A stretch of 20,062 nt of DNA from the IMG/VR virus record IMGVR_UViG_3300034190_001524, positions 1 through 20,062 of that record. One strand, given 5' to 3'. Shown piece after piece: positions 1 through 7,607 of the stretch. Position numbers and translations under genes: made by a program. The notes under the pieces were generated by a model, which was given only the letters and a program-made list of their open reading frames with translations, searched no databases and was not told where the DNA came from. The stretch is from a virus. The first letter of the stretch is position 1. Each line of letters begins with the position of its first letter.

Positions 1-2
1 TT

Positions 3-491
3 GGGAAAAGCAAGAATCAAAATGAATTGCAGAGACAAAACATTCGCAGACTTTTGCATGAGCAATTCTATATTACAATGACCGGAATGATTGCAATGAT
101 TCTTAACGGTATGATGGACGATGATGATGAGTATGATAACTGGTACACACACATGGCAATCTACCAGACGAATAGGCTTCAAACAGAACTCAAAGCATTT
201 AGAAGCGTAAATGAATTTGGGAGAATAGTAGAGTCCCCCACTGCAGCTGCTAACTTAGTTAAGGATGCATCCCAGTTTATTACAGCTACAAACAACTTAG
301 CCGGATACTATATGGGTTGGCCAACAATAGAAGAAAAGGATGTCTTCTATCAACGACGAGCAGGTAAATACGAGAAGGGGGATCTTAAGTGGGCTAAGGA
401 ACTAGAAGATATAATCCCAATAATAAGCGGTATTGTAAAGACCGGGGATCCAGAAGAAGCTAACAAATATTTCATCCTTAGTAATAAATAA
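3..491 (+). CDS. C-terminal part of a large phage protein (5' truncated by window edge)
   Basis: The reading frame is open to the left edge, and no stop precedes the first internal TTG/ATG codons, so this is the tail of a longer protein rather than a 154-aa gene starting at TTG 27. It is the only plus-strand gene here and ends 41 bp before the convergent minus-strand block. A hydrophobic stretch (the FYITMTGMIAMIL region, codons about 75-113 of the window) is followed by an acidic DDDDEYD run. The remainder is soluble and charged, with a Pro/Gly segment (YYMGWPTIEEKD) and a final ELEDIIPIISGIVKTGDPEE region. I recognise no catalytic motif. In crAss-like phages the arm opposite the replication genes carries very large virion proteins, including the virion RNA polymerase, whose C-terminal ends have this hydrophobic-then-helical look. 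That assignment is inference from position and composition only. Confidence 0.75.
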   Translation, partial: GKSKNQNELQRQNIRRLLHEQFYITMTGMIAMILNGMMDDDDEYDNWYTHMAIYQTNRLQTELKAFRSVNEFGRIVESPTAAANLVKDASQFITATNNLAGYYMGWPTIEEKDVFYQRRAGKYEKGDLKWAKELEDIIPIISGIVKTGDPEEANKYFILSNK

Positions 492-497
492 GGCCAG

Positions 498-531
498 AAA
501 AAGGGGGTGGCGAAAGCCGGCCCCCAATTTT
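498..531. terminator. Bidirectional intrinsic terminator between convergent genes
   Basis: A GC-rich hairpin with arms 503-511 and 516-525 (GGGGG-TGGC, GAAA tetraloop, GCC-GG-CCCCC with one bulged G) lies between the plus-strand stop at 491 and the minus-strand stop at 533. An A-run at 498-502 gives a U-tract on minus-strand RNA, and TTTT at 528-531 gives one on plus-strand RNA. It can therefore end transcription from both sides. The GNRA-type loop adds stability. Confidence 0.85.
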
Positions 532-532
532 C

Positions 533-871
533 CTATTGTTTCTCTCTGTTGACAGCAACCATAAACAGTGTAAGATATCCCATGAGATCCATGAGGGTAT
601 CTTCACTATCACCATCAACACCTAAAGTTTTGAAGCGACGAAGTTTGTGCTCTATCTGCCCCTCCAATAACTGGAGAGATGATAGATTACAAAACAAGTT
701 CACATCAGAGAGTGCACTGTTTCCGTAAGATCTGTTCTTCTCTGCAAGCAGGGACTTTAACTTATCTAGCACAGCATGTGCCTCTTTAATTGTAGGATGT
801 ACAGGCTCTATGTCATCAGTACTAGTAGCCACGTAATCATGTTCCCAAAACTTTTGGTTACTCATTGTCAT
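533..871 (-). CDS. MazG-like nucleotide pyrophosphohydrolase / nucleotide-modification-associated domain protein
   Basis: A 112-aa, largely alpha-helical protein. Visible features are a helix beginning at about residue 27, a KNRSYGN motif at 45-51 and an EDTLMDLMGYL helix at 90-100. This E-x-K-N-x-x-Y-G ... E-D-x-x-x-D layout resembles the small MazG/DUF1599-type (nucleotide modification associated domain 1) phage proteins, which are related to all-alpha NTP pyrophosphohydrolases. In that superfamily the acidic residues bind Mg2+ for nucleotide hydrolysis. The substrate cannot be read from sequence; pool clean-up or support of modified nucleotides are options. The start at 871 lies inside the end of the uracil-DNA glycosylase gene (14-nt overlap); a second ATG two codons later (865) is an equally good start. 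It is the last gene of the minus-strand block and ends 2 nt before the bidirectional terminator. Confidence 0.65.
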   Translation of the reverse strand: MTMSNQKFWEHDYVATSTDDIEPVHPTIKEAHAVLDKLKSLLAEKNRSYGNSALSDVNLFCNLSSLQLLEGQIEHKLRRFKTLGVDGDSEDTLMDLMGYLTLFMVAVNREKQ

Positions 872-1577
872 ACATTTTTATTTGTTCTTCTTCGGCAACA
901 GCTGCAGGAAGTTGGAACCAATCTATTTTAGGTAGGTTTCTGGTTTGAAGTCTTTCATTAATATTAAGAAAGTGCCCATTCCCATAAAACCCTGCCTTAT
1001 TACCACTGTATACTTCTGCAGCTGGGTGTGCAGATGCTAGTACAGCAATATGGATGTGTTCTTTAAACTTCTGAGCATGTTTACCCCAGAGAACAAATAT
1101 AGTGTGACGTCTACGTTCTTGAATAAGTTTTATCACTTGAACTGTAAACCAATCCCACAACCCAGCATGGGCGCCGGCACTCTTCTCTTCTACAGTCAGT
1201 GCTGTATTTAAAAGAAGAACACCTTGCTTAGCCCAATGCTCGAGCGTGTGGTCGAACTCATCAATAGGTTGATGATGATCAAATTGATTACACAATTCTT
1301 TATGAATTATCCGTAACGATGGGGGAATAGGTTTATGAGCTACTCCAAAAGCTAACCCAGTAGCTTGTCCATTATGATACGGATCCTGTCCAAGAATAAC
1401 GACTTCAACTTTATCGAGGGGACAAAGAGTAAAGGCTTTAAATGTATCCTGACGTTTAGGATAAATCTTAGCGCCTCTAGATCTTATAGTCTCCACTGTA
1501 AAATCAAATTGAGAACTATCGATGAGAGGACGTAACTCCTCCCATCCATAGTCCACGTCTTTAAATAATAAGTGCAT
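858..1577 (-). CDS. ung: Uracil-DNA glycosylase (family 1, UNG-like) with altered His loop
   Basis: A 239-aa protein of normal length for family-1 UDG, which excises uracil from DNA. The water-activating motif GQDPYH is at residues 63-68 (Asp65 catalytic). The uracil-specificity Asn follows three leucines (LLLN, Asn124), and the WGKHAQ strand is at about 164-169. The C-terminal catalytic His is present (His184), but the usual HPSPLS loop reads HPAAEV and is followed by YSGNKAGFYGNGHF. The Ser-Pro-Leu that pinches DNA and inserts Leu into the base stack is therefore changed. Product identity is secure, but substrate preference may differ. The ATG shares one base with the stop of the upstream 247-aa gene (TAATG), implying coupled translation. 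The 3' end overlaps the MazG-like gene. Together with the exonuclease and polymerase it fits a repair/replication block. Confidence 0.93.
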   Translation of the reverse strand: MHLLFKDVDYGWEELRPLIDSSQFDFTVETIRSRGAKIYPKRQDTFKAFTLCPLDKVEVVILGQDPYHNGQATGLAFGVAHKPIPPSLRIIHKELCNQFDHHQPIDEFDHTLEHWAKQGVLLLNTALTVEEKSAGAHAGLWDWFTVQVIKLIQERRRHTIFVLWGKHAQKFKEHIHIAVLASAHPAAEVYSGNKAGFYGNGHFLNINERLQTRNLPKIDWFQLPAAVAEEEQIKMYDNE

Positions 1578-2320
1578 TATACTTTGTAGTATTCTTTGTC
1601 AAATCGTTCATAACGCATGTCAGGTATACTGTGTAACTCAGAGTCCCCCAGTTCTATGTCTAGCTTAATTTCTAGACTCTTTCGGAGTTCGGGGTCTTTG
1701 TATAGTATCTGACCTGTTTTACCATCAGCTTTGTAATCATGATAGTCTAGGATCATCAGCTTCCAGATATCATCTATCTTAGAATACTGACCCTCCCTAA
1801 ACCGTTTGTATGAATTCCTAGCCGAATCAGGAATATCAAAGACAAACAAAACGTGGTACGTATCCACATCTTCGAATTTGATAAAAGTTGGCATAGCACA
1901 CATTGCTTCTTCAAACTTTGTAAACATCCTATCTCCAGAGAACCGATACAAGAGAGCAATACACTCATCGTATTCCGGGGTGGAAATAAAAGCATTTACA
2001 AAAAGAGAATCCCACAACATGTACTTCTTGCTGCCTCCAAGAAAAGGAAGAGCAAAAGTGCTAGAGCTAGTCAGCTTAGCACACTTGAGGTCATAGCAAA
2101 TAAGCTTGCCCTCATGTATACCGCGCGTAATAACATTAACCTTGTGCTTTGTCTTCCTATAGGTTACCGAGCTTCCAATTTTAATTTCTATTGTCTCTTC
2201 TTCATTATGCAATCTAACTATATCCGTTCCATTTACTTCTTCTCGATAGCTTAGAGGTACATGCAATCTAACAGTTCGCCCATCGACGGGCTGTAAATTG
2301 AGACCTTTGACATCACGCAT
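1577..2320 (-). CDS. Conserved phage protein of unknown function, 247 aa
   Basis: I do not recognise a named family. The N-terminal about 85 residues look beta-rich, with alternating charged and hydrophobic strands such as EETIEIKIGSSVTY. The middle (about 90-150) contains an LPFLGGSKKYMLWD segment and a helix-rich region. The part around 150-185 reads YHVLFVFDIPDSARNSYKRF then EGQYSKI. This F-D-I-P ... F-x-x-G-x-Y-S-K pattern resembles, from memory, small uncharacterised proteins in many phages. No signal peptide or membrane segment is visible. The gene overlaps the exonuclease stop by 8 nt (ATGCGTGA) and the UDG start by 1 nt, so it is translated within a tightly coupled exonuclease-unknown-UDG-MazG string. 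A role in DNA metabolism is plausible from position only. Confidence 0.8.
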   Translation of the reverse strand: MRDVKGLNLQPVDGRTVRLHVPLSYREEVNGTDIVRLHNEEETIEIKIGSSVTYRKTKHKVNVITRGIHEGKLICYDLKCAKLTSSSTFALPFLGGSKKYMLWDSLFVNAFISTPEYDECIALLYRFSGDRMFTKFEEAMCAMPTFIKFEDVDTYHVLFVFDIPDSARNSYKRFREGQYSKIDDIWKLMILDYHDYKADGKTGQILYKDPELRKSLEIKLDIELGDSELHSIPDMRYERFDKEYYKV

Positions 2321-3077
2321 CGTCCCATAGATCGTTTGAGATGTCAGTGCACAACAAGGGAGGAAGCCTCAAACCATAACGGTCTAAGTCTTCATCCGTT
2401 TTAAGCAGATACACTAGATGAAAGTTTTTGAAGAACTCCATGATACCATTTACCATACCGAACTTCTCTACGTACTTGCGTAATGCAAACGCTTCGAAGT
2501 CTTTTGTTCTATCCTTTAACCAATTCTCTGCAGTCTTTACACCTACACCAGGGATACCCACAATATTATCTGTGCTGTCACCCATAAGCGTCTGTATCCA
2601 GAGAAACTTAAGAGCTTCCTCTGGGGACGTATGAGTAAACTCTGCTTTCCCATAATTGTAATGCATCCCAACACATTGTTTGAGTACATCTTTATCGGGG
2701 GAACAAATAATCATAGTCTCCTCGTGATTGTAAGAATAGTAACTGACAAGATCATCTGCTTCAAGTTCTGTCACGTAAGAGAATCCCCACTTCTGCATTG
2801 CATACTCCTTGAGTGAAGGAAACAACACAGAGCGATTAGATTTCTTCCGCTTACCCTTGTAGTCAGTATCAATCTCGTACCTAAAACACTTGCCATGAGT
2901 TAGAAAACCCGCATACTTTGTAGTATTACATTGATGTAGTATATCATGGATGCGTTGGTCGAGGCCAGCCATAGCCTCTTCCAACGTTTCCTTACCCATT
3001 TCGTAATACAATAATGAATCTGCGTCAATCAAACAAACGGCCTTACCTTTGGGCAGTCGTTCAATTTGTTGACTCAT
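2313..3077 (-). CDS. 5'-3' exonuclease / flap endonuclease (PIN-like with H3TH)
   Basis: A 254-aa protein with the ordered motifs of phage and PolI-type 5' nucleases, which remove RNA primers and 5' flaps. LIDADSLLY at 16-24 gives the first metal-binding Asp (Asp18, Asp20). A basic YKGKRKKS segment at 73-80 sits where these enzymes have their helical arch. ELEADDL at 104-110 and SPDKD at 126-130 supply further acidic ligands. GDSTDNIVGIPGVGVKTAE at about 166-184 is the helix-3-turn-helix DNA-binding element with its Asp pair. Length is typical for a stand-alone phage enzyme (T4 RNase H, T5 FEN class). PolA here has only a 3'-5' exonuclease domain, so this separate enzyme supplies the missing 5' nuclease function. 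It follows rIIB by one base. Confidence 0.93.
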   Translation of the reverse strand: MSQQIERLPKGKAVCLIDADSLLYYEMGKETLEEAMAGLDQRIHDILHQCNTTKYAGFLTHGKCFRYEIDTDYKGKRKKSNRSVLFPSLKEYAMQKWGFSYVTELEADDLVSYYSYNHEETMIICSPDKDVLKQCVGMHYNYGKAEFTHTSPEEALKFLWIQTLMGDSTDNIVGIPGVGVKTAENWLKDRTKDFEAFALRKYVEKFGMVNGIMEFFKNFHLVYLLKTDEDLDRYGLRLPPLLCTDISNDLWDDA

Positions 3078-3078
3078 A

Positions 3079-4188
3079 TCACACAGTTGTAGTATTAGAT
3101 TCTAAAATCTCTTTGCGCATCTCTTCCCATTCCTGGTCAGTGAGTGCTGCATACTTAGATGAATGATACATACTACCATTCACACCAGCCAAGCTAGAGT
3201 GTACAAAGTACTGAAGGCAACGGATAGCACCATCAGTAGAGTTAGGGATTGCACCAATATGCATAGGGTCTACAAAGACATTGTGAATCTCGCCCCCATA
3301 ACCATTGATGTAATACAAACCACCGATATGCAGACCACGAACACAAACAGCATCATCATCAGTGTTTACCTGATCCCATGATTCCAACTTGTGAGTGCGT
3401 CCGACACGAATGAAGTGTCCAAGAGCGTCCCCACAAAAGAATGCATCACCGCTATTTCCCATAACAGCTGGCTCAAAGAGTCTGTTCTCCACAAATTCTG
3501 GGAGTCCTTCTGAGTCAATCTCACCAGTATCTACGTTAAAGGTGCGCTTGTAACGAGGCATGCAATCCCCAGTCTCAGCATCAAACTTATGCATGACTTC
3601 TCGAGACACTTTGTAACCATTGAGGAGACCCTCGTTAGTTATCTTGATTTGATAAACAGTAGCAAGATCCGTAGCTACATTTTCGGCAAGACCTTTATCC
3701 ATAAAGATTTTCTTGTTCTCCGGATGCACGTACTTCATGTTTACAAAATCAGCAAAGCGCTCAGCAAAATCTGCACCTTTCTTTCTGAGCAACGGATTGC
3801 GCAAGAACCTAGTCCACAACTTTACTACAGGGAGAAAGTCAACATCCTTGTCAACAGAATCCATAATTCTATCTACAAGAGACTGCGGCATAGGGATGTC
3901 AGATATCTCCTCATCATCGTGGGTCAAGAAATACTGCTTAGTCAGCTCATTGTATTTCAAGTAACTACATTTTGACTCAATAAGCTGCTGTGCATCTATT
4001 CCATTGTCCTCAACAATTTGTACAATTCCATGAGTATACATTTCATACTCTTCAAAAGACTCTGCAGCATTAGCCTGCACAGACAAATCAAAGAGTCGCT
4101 TGTACGTCACTTTGTTGTAGGGAACAACACTGAAGTCTTCACCTATAGAAACAGATATGCTGTCTTCTACGACATTTAAATTTACCAT
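3079..4188 (-). CDS. rIIB-like protein
   Basis: A 369-aa protein related to T4 rIIB, recognised from its C-terminal third. CVRGLHIGGLYYING at 282-296 is followed by the NVFVDPMHIGAIP strand at 303-315, matching the G-L-H-x-G ... V-x-V-D-P pattern of rIIB proteins and their relatives. The N-terminal part is helical and charged (residues 30-180). It lies immediately after the rIIA-like gene (10-nt gap) in the same order as T4 rIIA-rIIB. In T4 the pair is membrane-associated and needed to grow on lambda lysogens. What it does in this phage is unknown, and counter-defence is a reasonable inference. The start ATG is preceded by an A-rich sequence with no Shine-Dalgarno, as is usual for Bacteroidota. 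Confidence 0.85.
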   Translation of the reverse strand: MVNLNVVEDSISVSIGEDFSVVPYNKVTYKRLFDLSVQANAAESFEEYEMYTHGIVQIVEDNGIDAQQLIESKCSYLKYNELTKQYFLTHDDEEISDIPMPQSLVDRIMDSVDKDVDFLPVVKLWTRFLRNPLLRKKGADFAERFADFVNMKYVHPENKKIFMDKGLAENVATDLATVYQIKITNEGLLNGYKVSREVMHKFDAETGDCMPRYKRTFNVDTGEIDSEGLPEFVENRLFEPAVMGNSGDAFFCGDALGHFIRVGRTHKLESWDQVNTDDDAVCVRGLHIGGLYYINGYGGEIHNVFVDPMHIGAIPNSTDGAIRCLQYFVHSSLAGVNGSMYHSSKYAALTDQEWEEMRKEILESNTTTV

Positions 4189-4198
4189 ATTATTTTTG

Positions 4199-6964
4199 TT
4201 AATTGGTTTGAGGTGGGGTTAAACTAAACCAAAGTCTCGGAACCTCAACGTCCGGGACTTCGATATCAAATTTGTTGTAAGCAGAAAATAGAGTAGTAAG
4301 TGGGTCCATAATCTCAGTAAGATTGCCGCTGTAACTACAGGCAGTTAGGCCTTCGTGTATAGCCTTCATAAACTCCCCGATATCAGCATATGCTTCCTCT
4401 AATACTGTAATCAAACCCGCTAAGTCTTCGTCGTATGCATCGATGGTGGGAACATCTACAACAAAGAGCTCTCTGGATTTCTGCTTACGTAAAGATACAT
4501 CTCCGCTATTGCAAATCCTTTGATACTCTATAAAGTTTTCTAGGTACTGCCTGAACTCTATTGCTTCCTTTGAAGAATCATTGTCAGTCAGTGCACTGGT
4601 ATGAATACAGTGCTGACTGTGTCTGTATATTCTTTTGTAGGCTCTCGAAAGATCCGGCAATAGAGTTTCAGACGCACGAGCACCCATCCAACTAAACTTA
4701 TGCATCCATGCTGTCTCTGTAATAACGTTATGTGTCAATACTCTACGTAAATACTCACTAGCTACAAGACCCCCATCTTCTGTAGAGGTAAAGAAGAACT
4801 CATCAATGTGTTTCCAATGTGGGTTCTTCTCTGCATACTTGAGGTTAGTCTCTGAGAGTCTAAACAACTGCGGAGCTTTTAGGTCCTTAATTTTGTCTAG
4901 CACAAAGAGGTCCTGCCTCCAGGCATTGCTAGGAACTACCTCTCTAAACAGAATAGGGCTAGCAGACCATGGCTCTGGAATACTGAACAGAGCCTTGCCC
5001 CACTTAGGGACACGTCTATCCAGTATCTTAGCTGCCATTAGCATCTTGTAATCATCTACCTTAGAACAATAATAGGTCTCGTTCTCAGATTCTAGAATAG
5101 TCTGAATCTTAGGTTCGAACTTGTCCCATGTCCACTTTTGATTACTAGATCGTAGGGAGAAGCCTACGATACGTTTCTCAAGTACACGTTGTTCTGCGGG
5201 AGTGAGGTGGTGTCCTGCTGTTTCTTCTTCTTTAAACTTAATTCCTGCTGCGAATGCCTCTGGGACGTCTATATCAGAGTAACTACGCAGCAGAGAAGTG
5301 TGATTACTAAGGCAGTTATTTATCTTACTTCTTTGCAATTCATAAGCTGCCTTCTCCTTCAGTATTCTTGCTTTGTGATCATCGTCAAGGGCTTCTGCGA
5401 GCTCTTTAACAAACTTGTCACTGCTAACTGCTGAGATCAAGACAAACTTATCAACGCCTTGAGACGTAAGATAAAGGTCCTTTACCTTAGATACACTACC
5501 TTCTTCTGCTACATAGACTCTGGATAAATCAATCCCGGTCCAATCAGTTACATCTGTACGAGCAATCCCGTCCCTATATCCGGTTGCATGAACTACTCTA
5601 ACCCGATAGCCCTTGAACATAGATTTAGGATTTGAGAACTTAATACCTGTGTTCTCAAACTTAGGTCTAATGCTAGAAACATCAACCATACGAGCAACAT
5701 GCTTGATGGCACTAAGCTCATCAGTGCTACTCGTACTATCGGTGTTTCCCTTGTACAGTATGTTTGAACAGAGTTGTATCCACTTTATAAAATCATCTTC
5801 TTTTAGTGCTTCTTCTACTATTTCTGTTGCGTCTTCTGCTGCTTTCTCCAGCATCCCTTGTACATACTTCTTTGTATTATCATTCCATATAACTTTCTCA
5901 CGTGACGGAGTCACATCTACACCGTCTTGAATTACAATCTCTTCCCCAGCATCGTTGATGTATGACTGCCGCATAGGACACTTGATACCTATGTTGCCCC
6001 ACAACTCCTCCATTTCGAGTTCACGAAAGTCAATGCGTCCGTAGTTGATACCCGTAGTATCCCCAGGATTCTTGACAATCACGATGTGTGGTCGTGCATA
6101 CCAACCAGAGTCTGTCACAATAAGATTGTCTGTGTTCAGGAGGATATCTCTACTAATTGTAGGAGAGTATGACTTCCCTTGAGAATCTACTATGTCAAAC
6201 CTAACTGATGGTATGTAGCAAAGCTGCTCTTCTACTGCATTACTAAATGCTCTGCGAGTGTGCTTCTTTGCCCCAAGGGAAATTTTAGTGTAATTCTTTC
6301 CGCTGTAGTTTTTGTAATACGCTGGTTCTCCATTGCTAAGAGTTATTTGTCCATCGGAATCCCACTTCCCTATGACAAAGTCCGTCTTGTACGGGTAGCA
6401 GTTCATCTTGAACAGCTTACCGTTGTATGCACTTTCAATGCTGTAGTAAGGAACACCAGTAGACAATGCTACTTTAGAACCTAAACCGAATGCACCGAAG
6501 TTCTCAGCAGTATTACGCTTTGTAGAATATCCAAGTTCAAGCATACCTTCAAGACGACGTCCCCCGATGCCAACACCGAAGTCCATAATCTCTACAGTAT
6601 CACAGTATCCTGAACCTGAATCGTCCTCAATGTATCTGACCTTGACATGGTTATTCTCCATATCCAGATAGTTGAGGTCGTAGTACTCACGATTGAAGTT
6701 AGATGCTTCATACTCTTCTCCTGAACGAGTAATGAAGTAGTCTTCAACCTGAGCTTTACCTGCAAGTATCTCTACTGCAATTTCCTTCTCCCGTTGTGAA
6801 TCGCAGGCGTTAGTCACCAGCTCACGTACGGTCGAAGGTATTGGAGTAGAATATTGCGTAGCTTGTAGTACATCAAAGATTAGATGCTCTGCACCTTTGC
6901 TAATCTTTTTCTCTAGCCCACGCGTGTTTGATTGGGTTGTTTGCCCAACTGTTTTTATGCTCAT
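4199..6964 (-). CDS. rIIA-like protein with GHKL-type ATPase domain
   Basis: A 921-aa protein, the largest complete gene in the window. The N-terminal domain carries GHKL (gyrase/Hsp90/MutL) ATP-binding motifs: ELVTNACD at 48-55 (Glu, Asn, Asp of the N box), DFGVG at 128-132 (G1 box) and GYSTKRN followed by NFGAFGLGSK at 155-164 (G2 lid). This is the arrangement of phage rIIA proteins. The remaining roughly 700 residues are mixed helix and strand without motifs I recognise, and no membrane helix is obvious. It is followed after 10 nt by the rIIB-like gene, which supports the assignment. T4 rIIA acts with rIIB in lysis timing and exclusion phenotypes, but the biochemical role is still unclear. 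The gene starts only 15 nt downstream of a strong terminator-like hairpin at 6980-7006, so its expression depends on readthrough or on a promoter overlapping the upstream gene. Confidence 0.9.
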   Translation of the reverse strand: MSIKTVGQTTQSNTRGLEKKISKGAEHLIFDVLQATQYSTPIPSTVRELVTNACDSQREKEIAVEILAGKAQVEDYFITRSGEEYEASNFNREYYDLNYLDMENNHVKVRYIEDDSGSGYCDTVEIMDFGVGIGGRRLEGMLELGYSTKRNTAENFGAFGLGSKVALSTGVPYYSIESAYNGKLFKMNCYPYKTDFVIGKWDSDGQITLSNGEPAYYKNYSGKNYTKISLGAKKHTRRAFSNAVEEQLCYIPSVRFDIVDSQGKSYSPTISRDILLNTDNLIVTDSGWYARPHIVIVKNPGDTTGINYGRIDFRELEMEELWGNIGIKCPMRQSYINDAGEEIVIQDGVDVTPSREKVIWNDNTKKYVQGMLEKAAEDATEIVEEALKEDDFIKWIQLCSNILYKGNTDSTSSTDELSAIKHVARMVDVSSIRPKFENTGIKFSNPKSMFKGYRVRVVHATGYRDGIARTDVTDWTGIDLSRVYVAEEGSVSKVKDLYLTSQGVDKFVLISAVSSDKFVKELAEALDDDHKARILKEKAAYELQRSKINNCLSNHTSLLRSYSDIDVPEAFAAGIKFKEEETAGHHLTPAEQRVLEKRIVGFSLRSSNQKWTWDKFEPKIQTILESENETYYCSKVDDYKMLMAAKILDRRVPKWGKALFSIPEPWSASPILFREVVPSNAWRQDLFVLDKIKDLKAPQLFRLSETNLKYAEKNPHWKHIDEFFFTSTEDGGLVASEYLRRVLTHNVITETAWMHKFSWMGARASETLLPDLSRAYKRIYRHSQHCIHTSALTDNDSSKEAIEFRQYLENFIEYQRICNSGDVSLRKQKSRELFVVDVPTIDAYDEDLAGLITVLEEAYADIGEFMKAIHEGLTACSYSGNLTEIMDPLTTLFSAYNKFDIEVPDVEVPRLWFSLTPPQTN

Positions 6965-6975
6965 TTTGTTGTAAA

Positions 6976-7006
6976 TAAAAACGACCCCTATTTAGTAGGG
7001 GCCGTC
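6976..7006 (-). terminator. Intrinsic terminator overlapping the nuclease stop codon
   Basis: On the minus strand an 11-bp stem (7006-6996 with 6990-6980) and a CTAAA loop form a hairpin; two pairs are G-U wobbles. It is followed by five U residues (6981-6977), then A and UUU. The wobbles fall so that the stem is complete only in minus-strand RNA, giving direction. The upstream arm and loop contain the last codons and TAG stop of the PD-(D/E)XK nuclease, and the rIIA start codon is about 15 nt beyond the stem. Confidence 0.75.
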
Positions 7007-7479
7007 AGTTCTAAGATCATTTCTATCGTCTGCAATACTTGCTTCTGATTTCTGGGTACAAATAATACAGGTGGATCATCTTGCTCCATGAGGAGCTTTA
7101 AAAACATCTTCCATTTCAAGGGAAACCTTTCGTTAGCATAGCCTTTGCACTCTATAATCCATTTCCCCTTTGGGTCAAGGAAGTCAGGAGTGTAAGTGAT
7201 GTCTCTAACCTTATGAGATTTCTTATCCTTGTATCCAGTTTTGCCGTTGTCTTCATATCTACTATTCCCGTAATGCATTCCCTCAAACAAGACAAACTTC
7301 TTAGTTTCATACTCTGAACTGATACCACTCTCTTTGAGCTTTTGGTAGCAGAATACTTCGAGCATACTCCTAAAGTTTATTCCGTCGACTTGTTTTCGTT
7401 TTGCGTTTCGAACTCTTGTAGATCGGGTACCAACATTTTGTACTGTTCTGGATCGATGGTTTTTATTTCTTGAAGCCAC
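6988..7479 (-). CDS. PD-(D/E)XK nuclease, DUF1064-like (resolvase-type phage endonuclease)
   Basis: A 163-aa protein with a PD-(D/E)XK core. FRSMLEVF at 36-43 supplies the N-terminal helix Glu (Glu41). TYTPDFLDPKG at 95-105 carries Asp99. WIIECKGYANERFPLKWKMF at 107-126 contains the E-C-K catalytic pair (Glu110, Lys112) and the F-P-L-K helix typical of DUF1064-type phage proteins, thought to act like Holliday-junction or structure-specific endonucleases. The start chosen is GTG 7479. The first in-frame ATG (residue 39) lies inside the conserved core, so a non-ATG start is needed. The basic N-terminal 30 residues are encoded in DNA that overlaps the preceding small gene for 103 nt in another frame, which is unusual in this genome. 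Its last codons are part of the terminator stem. Confidence 0.85.
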   Translation of the reverse strand: MASRNKNHRSRTVQNVGTRSTRVRNAKRKQVDGINFRSMLEVFCYQKLKESGISSEYETKKFVLFEGMHYGNSRYEDNGKTGYKDKKSHKVRDITYTPDFLDPKGKWIIECKGYANERFPLKWKMFLKLLMEQDDPPVLFVPRNQKQVLQTIEMILELTAPTK

Positions 7480-7607
7480 TTTTGTTCTATTTGTTTTGCT
7501 TTCTCTCTTGTTGCTACATCATGCTTCGTCTTAGTCCCCAGATTAGCCATTAGAATGGCACATCTGTGTAGGATTTCGTCGATCTGTTTTTGTTTGTCAG
7601 TTGCCAT
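7377..7607 (-). CDS. Small charged helical protein of unknown function (76 aa, or 57 aa from an internal ATG)
   Basis: No family recognised. The protein is strongly charged and predicted helical (REKAKQIEQKWLQEIK), then has a Pro/Tyr segment (TIDPEQYKMLVPDLQE) and a polar acidic end. Two starts compete. ATG 7607 overlaps the primase gene by 58 nt and has AGAAGAG just upstream. ATG 7550 shares one base with the primase stop (TAATG), the junction type seen at several other genes here, and gives 57 aa. Its 3' half overlaps the start of the PD-(D/E)XK nuclease by 103 nt in a different frame, so either both are real and coupled or one frame is spurious. The amino-acid composition looks protein-like. 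It may partner the primase or the nuclease, but this is inferred only from position. Confidence 0.55.
   Translation of the reverse strand: MATDKQKQIDEILHRCAILMANLGTKTKHDVATREKAKQIEQKWLQEIKTIDPEQYKMLVPDLQEFETQNENKSTE

Noticed and set aside
27-491. Complete 154-aa gene starting at TTG 27
   Set aside because: The same frame is open to the left edge, so the gene is truncated by the window and not started here.
1806-2254. Plus-strand reading frames antisense to the 247-aa gene (1806-2096, 1853-2254)
   Set aside because: They lie wholly opposite a coherent minus-strand gene, have low-complexity composition and no neighbours or starts that fit.
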